Positions 1-8,570 of a stretch of DNA of 64,000 nt are shown in pieces. The position numbers and the translations under genes were made by a program. The first letter of the stretch is position 1; each line of letters starts with the position of its first letter. The DNA comes from Pseudomonas sp. Q2-TVG4-2. GTDB lineage: Bacteria > Pseudomonadota > Gammaproteobacteria > Pseudomonadales > Pseudomonadaceae. The stretch covers positions 186,001 to 250,000 of the forward strand of contig NZ_LGLW01000003.1 in the NCBI RefSeq assembly GCF_013620795.1, written 5' to 3'. The notes below the pieces were generated by a model that worked only from the letters and a program-made list of their open reading frames with translations, searched no databases and had not been told where the DNA came from.

Positions 1-28
1 AAAAACAATAAAGTCTTAGAGGCTACCC

Positions 29-301
29 ATGCGCAAACCGGAACTCGCAGCCGCCATCGCCGACAAGGCCGATCTCACCAAGGATCAGGCCAACCGTGTA
101 CTCAACGCCGTACTTGATGAGATCACCAACGCGCTCAACCGCAAGGACAGCGTCACCCTGGTTGGTTTCGGCACCTTCATTCAGCGTCATCGAGGTGCTC
201 GTACGGGAAAAAACCCTCAAACGGGTGAGCCCGTCACCATCAAGGCCAGCAACACTGTGGCTTTCAAGCCGGGAAAGATGCTGAAAGACGCGATCAATTA
301 A
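29..301 (+). CDS. hupA: HU family DNA-binding protein
   Basis: This 90-residue protein has the usual length and layout of the bacterial HU/IHF family. The N-terminal helical dimerisation part starts MRKPELAAAIADKA, and the DNA-binding arm carries the GFGTF and GKNPQTGEPV segments followed by FKPGK near the C-terminus. HU is an abundant nucleoid protein that bends DNA without strict sequence specificity and acts as a dimer. The sequence looks like the Pseudomonas HupA-type HU rather than IHF alpha or beta. The promoter must lie largely left of the window, since only 28 bases precede the ATG. No IHF-specific residues were checked, so the paralogue name is an inference from similarity and from remembered gene order. 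Confidence 0.95.
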   Translation: MRKPELAAAIADKADLTKDQANRVLNAVLDEITNALNRKDSVTLVGFGTFIQRHRGARTGKNPQTGEPVTIKASNTVAFKPGKMLKDAIN

Positions 302-436
302 AGTCGCGCCGCCCGGGGCCGCCCAGGCTCCGGGTCAGCCTGACTGAACAGTCCATTTCAGACCCCTCTGTTTTCCTGCTTCCGCCGCTCAGACCAGCCG
401 CTACAATGCCGCTTTTCCGCCAACGGTCGGCCAACC

Positions 437-823
437 ATGAAATTTCGCTTTCTTCTCTGGATGCTTGGTCGCCTCATGGCCAAGGCCAGCCGCAACAACC
501 CTGACTTCCAGAAGCAGCTCGGCGATAAAGATCTGACCTTCCAGCTGCATACCCTCGACGGCAACGCCGCGCGGCACTACGTGGTCAAGGGTCAACGCGT
601 CACCAGTCACGCAGGCCCGGCGACCGACCCGGCTTTCGCCATCGGCTTCAAGGACAGCGCCTATGGCTTCGCCACCATGAACGCCAAGAACAAGCAATTG
701 GCCTTCATGCAGGGCATCCAGAACAAAGACATCCAGATCCAGGGCAACCCGGCGCTGGTGATGTGGTTCCAGGGTCTGACCAAATATCTCAAGCCGCGCA
801 AGAAGAAGACTGAGGCGGCTTGA
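437..823 (+). CDS. SCP2 sterol-binding domain protein
   Basis: This small 128-residue protein looks like a stand-alone SCP2 (sterol carrier protein 2) domain. Visible features are the stretch LTFQLHTLDGNAARHYVVKG, the DPAFAIGFKDSAYGF segment, and the late ALVMWFQGLTKYL helix. SCP2 domains bind lipids or acyl chains in a hydrophobic pocket; no substrate can be named. A basic, possibly amphipathic N-terminus (MKFRFLLWMLGRLMAKASR) may associate with the membrane. It follows hupA on the same strand after 135 bases. The ATG has no strong ribosome binding site. In P. aeruginosa a homologue sits beside the HU gene, which supports that it is real and conserved (remembered synteny). Confidence 0.8.
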   Translation: MKFRFLLWMLGRLMAKASRNNPDFQKQLGDKDLTFQLHTLDGNAARHYVVKGQRVTSHAGPATDPAFAIGFKDSAYGFATMNAKNKQLAFMQGIQNKDIQIQGNPALVMWFQGLTKYLKPRKKKTEAA

Positions 824-851
824 TGTCGGTACTGTGAGAATACGGCGCGTT

Positions 852-1514
852 TTACCAGCTACCGTAGGGGATTCCATACTTCTCAATGTAGCGCCGGGTT
901 TTATCGTTGATCTGGTAAGCGTAACGCCCGTCAGTCTGGCCTTGTGAGGGGCCCAGTGGTTCAATTTCGGCTTTAGCACGCACGACCTTTACTGCTCGGC
1001 CGCAGCTATTTACCGCCCATACTTGGATTGCTCCCCCTGGCGCCAAGCCAAGGTACATCGAGGCCATGTAGCGGGCTGTTCTGGTTGGTTTTTCTAAGCA
1101 GCGGCGATTTATCGATTCCCGCATTATCTCCCGCGCCGTTTCAGGAATTTCGACCCAGGTACGATACGTTTGCGGCTCAACTATCGACTGCCAGCGCACG
1201 TATATTCGTTTTGGAAAATCCGCGCCCACAACCCCTCTCGTGTTACCTCCTACCCCTCCGCCCCATCCTTTGGCTGTTTCGGTTGCGTAGCCCGGATTTC
1301 CGTTGCCAATGACACCACCACTACCGTGATCTATGAGCTGGCCGTTTATGTCTTGAACAATGCTGGATTCGACCCATCCGGTCATATAGCTGGGCCCGAT
1401 GAACTCAAGGCTCCACCAGCGGGCCTTCGGGTCGTTTTTGGCCGACAGAGGGTCCATGGCCTGGCATCCATAGAGGAGAAGGCTACCGAGCAGGGCGGTT
1501 ATCAACTTAATCAC
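852..1514 (-). CDS. DUF2931-type lipoprotein, likely immunity protein of the adjacent lipase effector
   Basis: The 220-residue protein starts with a lipoprotein signal whose lipobox LLYGC puts the acylated cysteine at residue 17, so it should be anchored in the outer membrane or periplasm. The rest (WWSLEF, YMTGWVES, RIYVRWQSIVEPQTYRTWVEI) resembles DUF2931 proteins, which are often found beside DUF2235 lipases. Its ATG overlaps the stop of the upstream lipase by four bases, so the pair is almost surely translationally coupled. Known periplasmic immunity proteins of type VI lipase effectors are lipoproteins encoded next to the toxin, so an immunity role is the best inference. The sequence itself does not prove binding. 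Base composition looks somewhat more AT-rich than the neighbours, which fits lateral acquisition. Confidence 0.75.
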   Translation of the reverse strand: MIKLITALLGSLLLYGCQAMDPLSAKNDPKARWWSLEFIGPSYMTGWVESSIVQDINGQLIDHGSGGVIGNGNPGYATETAKGWGGGVGGNTRGVVGADFPKRIYVRWQSIVEPQTYRTWVEIPETAREIMRESINRRCLEKPTRTARYMASMYLGLAPGGAIQVWAVNSCGRAVKVVRAKAEIEPLGPSQGQTDGRYAYQINDKTRRYIEKYGIPYGSW

Positions 1515-3061
1515 AGCAAGGTCCAGTCAGGTAGGTGTGAATGTGTCCGCCGTATTCCATCAGGGCTCGGCGCATTGATGTAAACGAGATTTAAACCATT
1601 AGCCGATCTAGGTTTGAGTGGGTTGTTCCAATGGGCAGAAATATGGATGAAACGACGCTTTAACAGCTCTTCCTCTTCGGGGGTAGTTTCGTAATCGCCC
1701 CCGATAAACCGGTTGCAGAGAGATCTGAGCTCCGCGGGAAGCGAATACTGTGGCTCGTCCGGAATGTCTTCGAAGGGAACACCTTGCTTTTTCGCCAGTT
1801 CATACATGACACGTAGATACACACGCGAAAGTTCTCCACTTACCCAGCGCTTCAACTGCAGCCCGGCAAATATCCGTTTTTGCCTGGGCGCCAGCCGATC
1901 GGAAGGATCGGTAGGGATCAACTGAGGGTCTGGTGTAACGATTTCTAACATAGATGTAGGCCAACCTTCAGACACCAGCCGTTCCCTGGCTAGCTCGGCG
2001 TCTCGGTAGATAGAAGTAGTGTTGACATCGGTTTCAGCACCGACCGTAAGTGCCTGCATCGGACTGACCAATACGCACTCTTCGGCCTCGCTCAGATACC
2101 CACCACCGATATCGGAATGCGCCCCTGGTAGCGTGATTTCGGTGTGATCAGGCTTTACTTGGCTTAGGGGAAAGTTTGCGCGGGTTTCATCACGAGCCGC
2201 CAATTGAACCACGTTAGTGAAGTACTTCCTGGGCAGGTGTAACTTGACCCAGGGGGCTGTAGAACTGCTGACGTCTCCTAGATTGGCCAGGCCCGCAACC
2301 GCTGCAACGGTATCGAATAGACCGATGAAGCCGATGGTGATGTCTCGCTCGTAGCGGCAGATGAATGTCGGGCTGAAGACTTTGCCGTTGTCCTGAGTCG
2401 CAGCTCGCAATGGGCCTTGAGGGCCCATGACAACCTCATTGGCGAAGTGGCGAGCCGCCGCCGCCCCGCGGCTGAATCCAAAAGTGTCAAAAGTGAGCGA
2501 GCAAATTTCACAGTCGGGATTTTCTTCGTGGACTGAGTCGATGATGTCTTTGATTCGATCAAACGCATCTTGGACTCGCCCGTTTACGCCAGTTGAACCC
2601 CTGCCTGCTCCTGCTCCGAGAAAGCTGTCCTTCGCTCCGGCTTCAGTGCCGATCCCATCAATATATAGCTTGCGGAGTACGCGCTTACGCAGGCTGGTCC
2701 CTTCCGGCGAAGGAGGGGCCGAATACAGCTCGCTGAGCTTTTTGATGTTCGTTACGTCATTTCCATAACTACTATCCGGATTAGCCATATACGGCTTGCA
2801 GCTGGCTTCAAGATCTTCTTTTCGGATCGGGTGATGCGCGCCGCACGCCATGCCGAGGGCAGTGTTGGTGGCGCTGTTGCCGGTGCCGTCGAAAAACACG
2901 CCGATACGCAGGGCTAACTGTGTCTTTTCGGCAGGCTTGGCGGGTTGCTTGGCGTGGCGTTCATATTCCGCCCAGCGCTGGGCATGGATGTCGACCGGCT
3001 CGACGTTTCGCAGCTCGGCTTCCCGCTTGGCTTGCGGAATGTTGGGGACGTAACCGCTCAT
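1511..3061 (-). CDS. DUF2235 (Tle1-type) phospholipase, putative type VI secretion effector
   Basis: This 516-residue protein has the alpha/beta-hydrolase hallmarks of DUF2235 lipases: RIGVFFDGTGNS near residues 52-63, the nucleophile elbow GFSRG at 195-199 (Ser197), GLFDT with Asp250, and PGAHSDIGGGY with His315, giving a complete Ser-Asp-His triad. Tle1-family members are phospholipases delivered by the type VI secretion system into the periplasm of rival cells. There is no signal peptide, as expected for such effectors, and no VgrG, Hcp or other secretion gene in the window. I chose the ATG at 3061 because an AAAGG-type site precedes it; a GTG at 3109 would add 16 residues. The stop overlaps the start of the lipoprotein gene downstream. 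The effector role is inferred from family and pairing. Confidence 0.85.
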   Translation of the reverse strand: MSGYVPNIPQAKREAELRNVEPVDIHAQRWAEYERHAKQPAKPAEKTQLALRIGVFFDGTGNSATNTALGMACGAHHPIRKEDLEASCKPYMANPDSSYGNDVTNIKKLSELYSAPPSPEGTSLRKRVLRKLYIDGIGTEAGAKDSFLGAGAGRGSTGVNGRVQDAFDRIKDIIDSVHEENPDCEICSLTFDTFGFSRGAAAARHFANEVVMGPQGPLRAATQDNGKVFSPTFICRYERDITIGFIGLFDTVAAVAGLANLGDVSSSTAPWVKLHLPRKYFTNVVQLAARDETRANFPLSQVKPDHTEITLPGAHSDIGGGYLSEAEECVLVSPMQALTVGAETDVNTTSIYRDAELARERLVSEGWPTSMLEIVTPDPQLIPTDPSDRLAPRQKRIFAGLQLKRWVSGELSRVYLRVMYELAKKQGVPFEDIPDEPQYSLPAELRSLCNRFIGGDYETTPEEEELLKRRFIHISAHWNNPLKPRSANGLNLVYINAPSPDGIRRTHSHLPDWTLL

Positions 3062-3236
3062 GCTTCTACCTTTCCCTGGCAAGTGAGGCTGGATGATCTG
3101 GGTGGACACGCGCCGTCGAGCTACATCCTGTTGGTCACGGCACGGAACGTAGTAGGAACGACAGCCAGCGTCGATTCAAGCAGCCGGTTCACAAAGCGTG
3201 CGGCCGGCCTGGCGGTTTCGAGGTAGCGGCAGCATT

Positions 3237-4157
3237 TCACTGCGGTGCGACCGGGTCTTGCTGCGCCATCCAGGCACGCGCTTCGTCCAGCAGCCAGTCG
3301 CGAAAGGCATTCATGGCGGCTGATTCCACACGGCGTTCGGGAATTATCAGGTGGTAGGCCTGGCCTTCACGTCGGTAGGCGTGAGGATGCGCGATTATCA
3401 AGCGCCCCTCGGCGAGCTCTCGCTGGATCAGGAAGGGCGGGATCAGCGCGACGCCCATCTGGTGTTCGGCGGCCTGGGCGAGCATCGAGAACAGCTCCAG
3501 ACGCGGGCCGGTCATGTCCCGCGCCACTTTCATCCCCAGCGAGTCGAACCATTGCCGCCAGGCGTATGGGCGTGTCGTCTGCTGCAGCAATGGCATCTCG
3601 GCGATAGCGTATGGCGCCAGCGCAGCCGCGCCGCTCAGCAGGGCCGGGCTGCACACTGGCGCCGACTGCTCCGGCATCAGCGAATGGGCGACCGTACCGG
3701 ACCAGTCGCCGTCACCGAAATAGATCGCCGCGTCGAAATCCGTATCGGCGAACAGGAAGGGGCGGGTGCGATTGGTCAGGTTGACGGTGATTTCCGGGTG
3801 CAGCGCCTGAAATTGCCGCAGCCGAGGTAGCAGCCACTGGGTGCCAAAGGTCGGCACCAGCGCCAGTTCGATGGTCATCGCGCCTTGCTGGCCCATTACC
3901 GACAGCGTGTCGCGCTCCACCGCATCGAGCTGGGTAGCGACTCGCCTTGCATAGGACTGCCCGGCCTCGGTCAGCTTCACGCCGCGGCGGGAACGACGAA
4001 ACAGCTCCAGCCCGAGGAATTCCTCCAGCCCGCCGATCTGTCGGCAGATCGCGCTCTGGGTTAGCGCCAGCTCTTCGGCGGCACGGGTAAAGCTCTGGTG
4101 TCGGGCCGCCGCTTCGAAGGCGACGAGCGCGGCGGTGCTGGGTATTTTGCGGCGCAT
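3237..4157 (-). CDS. gcdR: LysR-type regulator of glutarate catabolism (GcdR/GcvA-like)
   Basis: The 306-residue protein has an N-terminal winged helix-turn-helix typical of LysR regulators (AFEAAARHQSFTRAAEELAL at about 14-33, then QSAICRQIGGLEEFLG), followed by a two-lobed effector-binding domain. It is closest in appearance to the GcvA branch. It is divergent from gcdH with a 184-base gap that contains a strong dyad, and the same trio (LysR, gcdH, CoA transferase) is known in Pseudomonas where GcdR activates glutaryl-CoA dehydrogenase in response to glutarate. The assignment therefore rests mainly on context. The start ATG at 4157 gives the normal LysR length. Likely effector: glutarate or a glutarate derivative (inference). 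Confidence 0.85.
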   Translation of the reverse strand: MRRKIPSTAALVAFEAAARHQSFTRAAEELALTQSAICRQIGGLEEFLGLELFRRSRRGVKLTEAGQSYARRVATQLDAVERDTLSVMGQQGAMTIELALVPTFGTQWLLPRLRQFQALHPEITVNLTNRTRPFLFADTDFDAAIYFGDGDWSGTVAHSLMPEQSAPVCSPALLSGAAALAPYAIAEMPLLQQTTRPYAWRQWFDSLGMKVARDMTGPRLELFSMLAQAAEHQMGVALIPPFLIQRELAEGRLIIAHPHAYRREGQAYHLIIPERRVESAAMNAFRDWLLDEARAWMAQQDPVAPQ

Positions 4158-4341
4158 TATGCGACTGCCTCACTAATGAGTGGGTATTCAGCCGATTTAG
4201 CATACCTCGGAGTGAGTAAATCGCACAGATTGTTGCGAATTACTCGTTTGTCGCCTGGTGCTGCAGCTTCTAGGATCAATCCATCCGAATGCTGCATCGG
4301 GCATCGCGCCCGGTTCACCGTCTACGACAAGAGGACCACCC
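4158..4341. promoter_or_regulatory. gcdR-gcdH divergent control region with a 12-bp dyad
   Basis: The gap between the divergent genes holds an inverted repeat with arms GAGTAAATCGCA (4214-4225) and TGCGAATTACTC (4234-4245), matching at 11 of 12 positions across an 8-base spacer. A shorter imperfect palindrome, ACTAATGAGT, lies at about 4172-4181, near the gcdR start. The long dyad is a good candidate for the GcdR operator; the short one could serve autoregulation. Seen directly in sequence; binding is inferred. Confidence 0.6.
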
Positions 4342-5523
4342 ATGGCCGGCAAAGCAAGCTTCAACTGGATCGACCCGCTGCTGCTTGATCAGCAACTCAC
4401 CGACGAAGAGCGCATGGTGCGCGACAGCGCCCAGCAGTTCGCCGCCGACAAGCTGGCGCCACGGGTGCTCGAAGCCTTTCGCCACGAGCGTACCGATGCG
4501 GCGATCTTCCGCGAGATGGGTGACACCGGTCTGCTTGGCGCGACCATCCCGGAAGCCTACGGCGGCAGTGGACTGAACTACGTCTGCTACGGCCTGATCG
4601 CCCGTGAGGTTGAGCGTGTCGATTCTGGCTATCGCTCAATGATGAGCGTGCAGTCCTCGCTGGTGATGGTGCCGATCAACGAGTTCGGCAACGAGGAAAC
4701 CAAGCAGAAATACCTGCCCAAACTGGCCAGCGGCGAATACATCGGCTGCTTTGGCCTGACCGAGCCGAACCACGGTTCCGACCCGGGCTCCATGGTCACA
4801 CGAGCGAAAAAGGTCGATGGCGGCTATCGCCTGTCCGGCGCAAAGATGTGGATCACCAACAGCCCGATCGCTGATGTCTTCGTGGTTTGGGCCAAGGATG
4901 ACGAGGGCGCCATTCGCGGCTTCGTGCTGGAGAAGGGCTGGGAAGGCCTGAGCGCCCCGGCGATCCACGGCAAGGTCGGCCTGCGCGCCTCGATCACTGG
5001 TGAGATCGTCATGGACAACGTGTTCTGCCCGGAAGAGAACGCCTTCCCCGACGTGCGTGGCCTGCGCGGTCCCTTTACCTGCCTGGATTCGGCCCGTTAT
5101 GGCATCAGCTGGGGCGCGCTGGGTGCCGCCGAGTTCTGCTGGCACACCGCGCGTCAGTACACGCTGGATCGCCAGCAGTTTGGTCGCCCTTTGGCCGCCA
5201 ATCAGCTGATCCAGAAGAAGCTGGCCGACATGCAGACCGAAATCACCCTGGCGCTGCAGGGCTGCCTGCGTCTCGGCCGGATGAAGGACGAAGGTACCGC
5301 GGCAGTGGAAATTACTTCGATCATGAAGCGCAACAGCTGCGGCAAGGCACTGGACGTGGCGCGTCTGGCCCGCGACATGCTCGGCGGTAACGGCATCAGC
5401 GACGAGTTCGGCGTGGCGCGGCATCTGGTCAACCTCGAGGTGGTCAACACCTACGAAGGCACCCACGACGTGCATGCGCTGATCCTCGGGCGCGCGCAAA
5501 CCGGTATCCAAGCGTTCTTCTAA
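4342..5523 (+). CDS. gcdH: Glutaryl-CoA dehydrogenase
   Basis: The 393-residue protein is an acyl-CoA dehydrogenase of the glutaryl-CoA type. It catalyses FAD-dependent oxidation and decarboxylation of glutaryl-CoA to crotonyl-CoA in lysine, hydroxylysine, tryptophan and glutarate breakdown, passing electrons to ETF. Visible signatures are [16 protein letters not shown] and [17 protein letters not shown] of the flavin/substrate region, and the C-terminal YEGTHD, whose glutamate (about residue 372) is the catalytic base position of this family. ATG 4342 is preceded by an AGAGGA site; an upstream in-frame ATG at 4258 would add 28 residues lying in the promoter region and is not favoured. It is followed by gcdG after a repeat-bearing gap of 235 bases. 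Confidence 0.95.
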   Translation: MAGKASFNWIDPLLLDQQLTDEERMVRDSAQQFAADKLAPRVLEAFRHERTDAAIFREMGDTGLLGATIPEAYGGSGLNYVCYGLIAREVERVDSGYRSMMSVQSSLVMVPINEFGNEETKQKYLPKLASGEYIGCFGLTEPNHGSDPGSMVTRAKKVDGGYRLSGAKMWITNSPIADVFVVWAKDDEGAIRGFVLEKGWEGLSAPAIHGKVGLRASITGEIVMDNVFCPEENAFPDVRGLRGPFTCLDSARYGISWGALGAAEFCWHTARQYTLDRQQFGRPLAANQLIQKKLADMQTEITLALQGCLRLGRMKDEGTAAVEITSIMKRNSCGKALDVARLARDMLGGNGISDEFGVARHLVNLEVVNTYEGTHDVHALILGRAQTGIQAFF

Positions 5524-5546
5524 GCGGGACGGACGCCGTTCGGCCT

Positions 5547-5602
5547 GTAGGAGCTTGCTCGCGAAAGAATGTGCAGCCATTCGCGAGCAAGCTCGCTTCT
5601 AC
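5547..5602. repeat. REP-like inverted repeat, family A
   Basis: Arms GTAGGAGCTTGCTCGCGAA (5547-5565) and the reverse complement-like stretch ending in GCTCGCTTCTAC (5580-5602) can fold into a long imperfect hairpin. It resembles the GTAGGAGC...GCTCCTAC elements scattered between Pseudomonas genes, and related copies occur at 52906 and 55947. It may act as an mRNA 3'-end stabiliser or weak terminator after gcdH. Confidence 0.8.
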
Positions 5603-5621
5603 GTAAAACACCGGCATCGCC

Positions 5622-5692
5622 GTAGGGTGGATGACGCTCTTTTCGTCCCATTCTTCCTGCACGGTGGATGGATAAAGCGTCATTCACCCTAC
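5622..5692. repeat. REP-like inverted repeat, family B
   Basis: Arms GTAGGGTGGATGACGCT (5622-5638) and AGCGTCATTCACCCTAC (5676-5692) pair almost fully. The left arm and the next few bases are identical over 23 positions to the element starting at 57072, and the GTAGGGTGG core recurs at 56031. It lies between gcdH and gcdG and directly follows the family A repeat. Confidence 0.8.
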
Positions 5693-5758
5693 GTTTACTC
5701 GCCCCGCTGCAGACTACATTTCCTGGTGGCGCGGCAATAACATCTTGAGGCTTCGTCC

Positions 5759-6982
5759 ATGTCCGGCGCCCTTTCCCATATCCGCGTTCTCGATCTATCG
5801 CGTGTGCTTGCCGGCCCCTGGGCTGGACAGATACTTGGTGACCTCGGCGCCGAGGTGATCAAGATCGAGCGTCCGCGCACGGGCGACGACACCCGTCACT
5901 GGGGGCCGCCATACCTCAAGGATGCGCAGGGCGAGAACACATCGGAAGCCGCTTATTACCTCTCGGCCAACCGTAACAAACAGTCGCTCACGCTGGATTT
6001 CACCCAGCCCGAAGGTCAGCGGATCATTCGCGATCTGGTGGCGAAGTGCGACGTGCTGCTGGAGAATTTCAAGGTTGGCGGGCTGGCCGCCTATGGGCTG
6101 GATTATGAAAGCCTCAAGGCGATCAACCCGCGGCTGATCTATTGCTCGATCACCGGTTTCGGCAGCGACGGCCCCTATGCCCAGCGTGCCGGGTACGACT
6201 TCATGATTCAGGGGCTCGGTGGCCTGATGAGCCTGACCGGGCGTGCCGAAGGTGAGGAGGGCGCCGGGCCGGTCAAGGTCGGCGTAGCACTCACCGACAT
6301 CCTCACCGGGCTCTACGCTACCGTCGGCGTGCTGGCCGCGCTCAATCACCGCGAGCAGAAGGGGGTGGGCCAGCATGTGGAGCTGGCCCTGCTGGACGTG
6401 CAGGTCGCCTGTCTGGCCAACCAGGCCATGAACTACCTCACCACTGGTGTGCCACCCAAGCGCATGGGCAATGCTCATCCGAACATCGTGCCCTACCAGG
6501 ACTTCCCCACAGCGGACGGCGACATCATCCTCACCGTGGGCAATGATGGGCAGTTCCGCAAATTTGCCGAAGTCGCCGGGCGCCCCGAGTGGGCCGATGA
6601 CCCGCGCTTCGCCAGCAACAAGGCGCGGGTGGCTCATCGTCAGGAGCTGGTGCCGATGATTCGTCAGGTCACGGTGTTCCGCACCACAGCCGAATGGGTG
6701 GCGGCGCTGGAGCAAGCGGGGGTGCCCTGCGGGCCAATCAACGACCTGGCCCAGGTGTTCGCCGATCCACAGGTACAAGCTCGTGGCATGCACGTGGATA
6801 TGCCGCATTCGCTCGCCGGCAGTGTGCCGCAGGTGGCTAGCCCGATCCGCCTCTCCGAAACGCCGGTGGAATACCGCAGCGCGCCGCCATTGCTCGGAGA
6901 GCACAGCGAAGCGTTGTTGCAACGGTTGGTCGGCCTGAGTTTCGAGAAGATCCTTTCCCTGCGCCAGTCTGGGGTGATCTGA
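5759..6982 (+). CDS. gcdG: Family III CoA transferase (succinyl-CoA:glutarate CoA-transferase)
   Basis: The 407-residue protein is a CaiB/BaiF family III CoA transferase. It starts with the typical IRVLDLSRVLAGPWAGQILG and AEVIKIERP, contains NRNKQSLTLD and the GFGSDGPYAQRAGYDFMIQ segment, and an aspartate at about residue 180 (VGVALTDILTG) at the position of the catalytic aspartate of formyl-CoA transferase. Next to gcdH and gcdR it most likely activates glutarate using succinyl-CoA, giving glutaryl-CoA for GcdH. The donor is inferred from context and from known GcdG/SUGCT proteins. It is separated from gcdH by 235 bases of repeats, so co-transcription is likely but not certain. The C-terminal part (ETPVEYRSAPPLLGEHSEALL) is typical of the family. 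Confidence 0.9.
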   Translation: MSGALSHIRVLDLSRVLAGPWAGQILGDLGAEVIKIERPRTGDDTRHWGPPYLKDAQGENTSEAAYYLSANRNKQSLTLDFTQPEGQRIIRDLVAKCDVLLENFKVGGLAAYGLDYESLKAINPRLIYCSITGFGSDGPYAQRAGYDFMIQGLGGLMSLTGRAEGEEGAGPVKVGVALTDILTGLYATVGVLAALNHREQKGVGQHVELALLDVQVACLANQAMNYLTTGVPPKRMGNAHPNIVPYQDFPTADGDIILTVGNDGQFRKFAEVAGRPEWADDPRFASNKARVAHRQELVPMIRQVTVFRTTAEWVAALEQAGVPCGPINDLAQVFADPQVQARGMHVDMPHSLAGSVPQVASPIRLSETPVEYRSAPPLLGEHSEALLQRLVGLSFEKILSLRQSGVI

Positions 6983-7060
6983 CCCTTGTGCGGCTGAACT
7001 CTCGAGACGCTTGGCTATCCTTATTCCTGTACCCTGGATTTTTGGATGGACGAGCGAATC

Positions 7061-7669
7061 ATGCAGACGCAGCGTTATCGAATCACCGGACAGCTGATGG
7101 TTGTCCTATTCATGTCCTGGCTGTTGGCCGGCTGCGGCATCAATAACATCCCCCAGTACGACGAGCAGGTGAAGTCCGCCTGGTCCCAAGTGGAAAACCA
7201 GTACCAGCGCCGCGCCGACCTTATTCCCAATCTGGTCGAGACGGTCAAGGGCTTCGCCCGTCAGGAACAGGAAACCCTGACTGCAGTTACCGAGGCCCGC
7301 TCGAAGGCAACGTCGATCCAGATCAGTGCCGATGATCTGGACGATCCGGAAAAACTGCAACGTTTCCAACAGGCGCAGAATCAACTGACCGGTGCCTTGA
7401 GCCGTCTGATGGCGGTTTCCGAACGATATCCGGACTTGAAATCCAATCAGAACTTCCTCGCGCTGCAGTCGCAGCTCGAAGGCACCGAGAACCGTATCTC
7501 CGTGGCGCGCCGTGACTTCATCGCTGCGGTTGAGCGTTATAACACTGAGATCCGGACGTTCCCCGGGCGTATCTGGCACACCCTGATGTACAGCGACATG
7601 CCGATCCGCGAGAACTTCGAGGCGACTGCGGAGAACGCCGAACAAGCGCCGCAAGTGCAGTTTCAATGA
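7061..7669 (+). CDS. lemA: LemA family lipoprotein
   Basis: The protein has a lipoprotein-type N-terminus with LLAGC (cysteine about residue 25) and then the hallmark LemA stretch (YDEQVKSAWSQVENQYQRRADLIPNLVETVKG in two parts) with long helices. LemA proteins are membrane-anchored helical proteins of unknown biochemical role, commonly encoded just before TPM-domain proteins, as here. The start could be ATG 7046 (five more residues) or ATG 7061; the GGA-rich stretch at 7044-7052 better suits 7061. Its stop overlaps the ATG of the following TPM gene by four bases, so the two are translationally coupled. Length of about 202 residues is normal for the family. Confidence 0.9.
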   Translation: MQTQRYRITGQLMVVLFMSWLLAGCGINNIPQYDEQVKSAWSQVENQYQRRADLIPNLVETVKGFARQEQETLTAVTEARSKATSIQISADDLDDPEKLQRFQQAQNQLTGALSRLMAVSERYPDLKSNQNFLALQSQLEGTENRISVARRDFIAAVERYNTEIRTFPGRIWHTLMYSDMPIRENFEATAENAEQAPQVQFQ

Positions 7670-8424
7670 CCTTCCGGTTCCCACTGATCCTGGCCCTGTC
7701 GCTCTGGGCCAGCGGCGTCGTCGCCCAGCAAGCGGAACTGCCAGCGCTGACTGGCAGGGTGGTTGATCAAGCCGAGCTGCTCGATACGCAGGCCGAAGCG
7801 CGTCTGACCAGCATGCTCGCCGCTCACGAGGAGGCCACCAGTGAACAGGTCGTGGTGGTCACCGTGCCTGATCTGCAGGGGCAGGGTATCGAAGAGTTCG
7901 GCGTTCAGCTGGGCCGGGAATGGGGCATCGGTCAAAAGGGCGAGGACAACGGTGCCCTGCTGATCGTCGCCCGCGATGACCGCAAGATCCGTATCGAGGT
8001 GGGCTACGGGCTCGAGGGACGGCTGACCGATGCGCAATCGTCGGTGATCATCAACCGGATCATTACGCCGGCCTTCCGCGAGGGCGATTTCACCGGTGGC
8101 ATTACCGAGGGCGCCGCGGCAATGATCCAGGTACTTGGCGGCGATCCACTGCGCACTGCTGACATGCGCCCAGCAATGCCGATGGGCGCGCAGGAGCCGG
8201 GTGGCCTCGGCATTCTCGGCTTCTTCCTGATGTTGGTGGCGATCTTCGTGATTGGGGGTGGCCGCGGTGGCCGTGGCGGCGGACGCGGCGCCGGCCGCGC
8301 GCTGCTGCTGGGTGCCTTGCTCGGGGGCATGGGCCGTGGCGGCGGAGGCGGTGGCTTTGGCGGCGGCGGTTTCGGCGGCGGCGGTGGTGGCTTTGGCGGC
8401 GGTGGCGCCTCCGGCGGCTGGTGA
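7666..8424 (+). CDS. TPM-domain protein with glycine-rich C-terminus (YgcG-like)
   Basis: The 252-residue protein has a cleavable signal peptide (LALSLWASGVVAQ), a TPM domain at roughly 25-150 (GRVVDQAELL, ARDDRKIRIEVGYGLEGRLTDA, GDFTGGITEGAAAMI), one membrane segment at about 184-197 (LGILGFFLMLVAIFVIGG), and a low-complexity tail made almost only of Gly with Arg and Phe ending in SGGW. TPM domains are linked to photosystem II repair phosphatase activity in plants; in bacteria the role is unknown, perhaps in envelope quality control. It overlaps lemA by four bases and is followed by a second TPM gene, a common trio. The glycine-rich tail is a normal feature of YgcG-like proteins. Confidence 0.9.
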   Translation: MTFRFPLILALSLWASGVVAQQAELPALTGRVVDQAELLDTQAEARLTSMLAAHEEATSEQVVVVTVPDLQGQGIEEFGVQLGREWGIGQKGEDNGALLIVARDDRKIRIEVGYGLEGRLTDAQSSVIINRIITPAFREGDFTGGITEGAAAMIQVLGGDPLRTADMRPAMPMGAQEPGGLGILGFFLMLVAIFVIGGGRGGRGGGRGAGRALLLGALLGGMGRGGGGGGFGGGGFGGGGGGFGGGGASGGW

Positions 8425-8570
8425 TCAGCCCTGAACGAGCCTCACCAAAAGCACAACAAGGCCACACACTCTGCTGAATTCGCGTGATGGGATGGCAGCT
8501 GGTCCACGAACCGATGCGTACCCAATCACCTGATCAGAATGACGAGAGCCTCATCAATGATGGAAACGCA

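Noticed and set aside
4636-5580. A 314-codon minus-strand frame opposite gcdH
   Set aside because: Shadow of gcdH; the composition rich in His, Gln and Ala is typical of antisense frames in GC-rich DNA.
8250-8424. Gly-codon repeats (GGC/GGT runs) that look like a simple-sequence repeat
   Set aside because: They encode the usual glycine-rich tail of YgcG-like TPM proteins, not an independent repeat.
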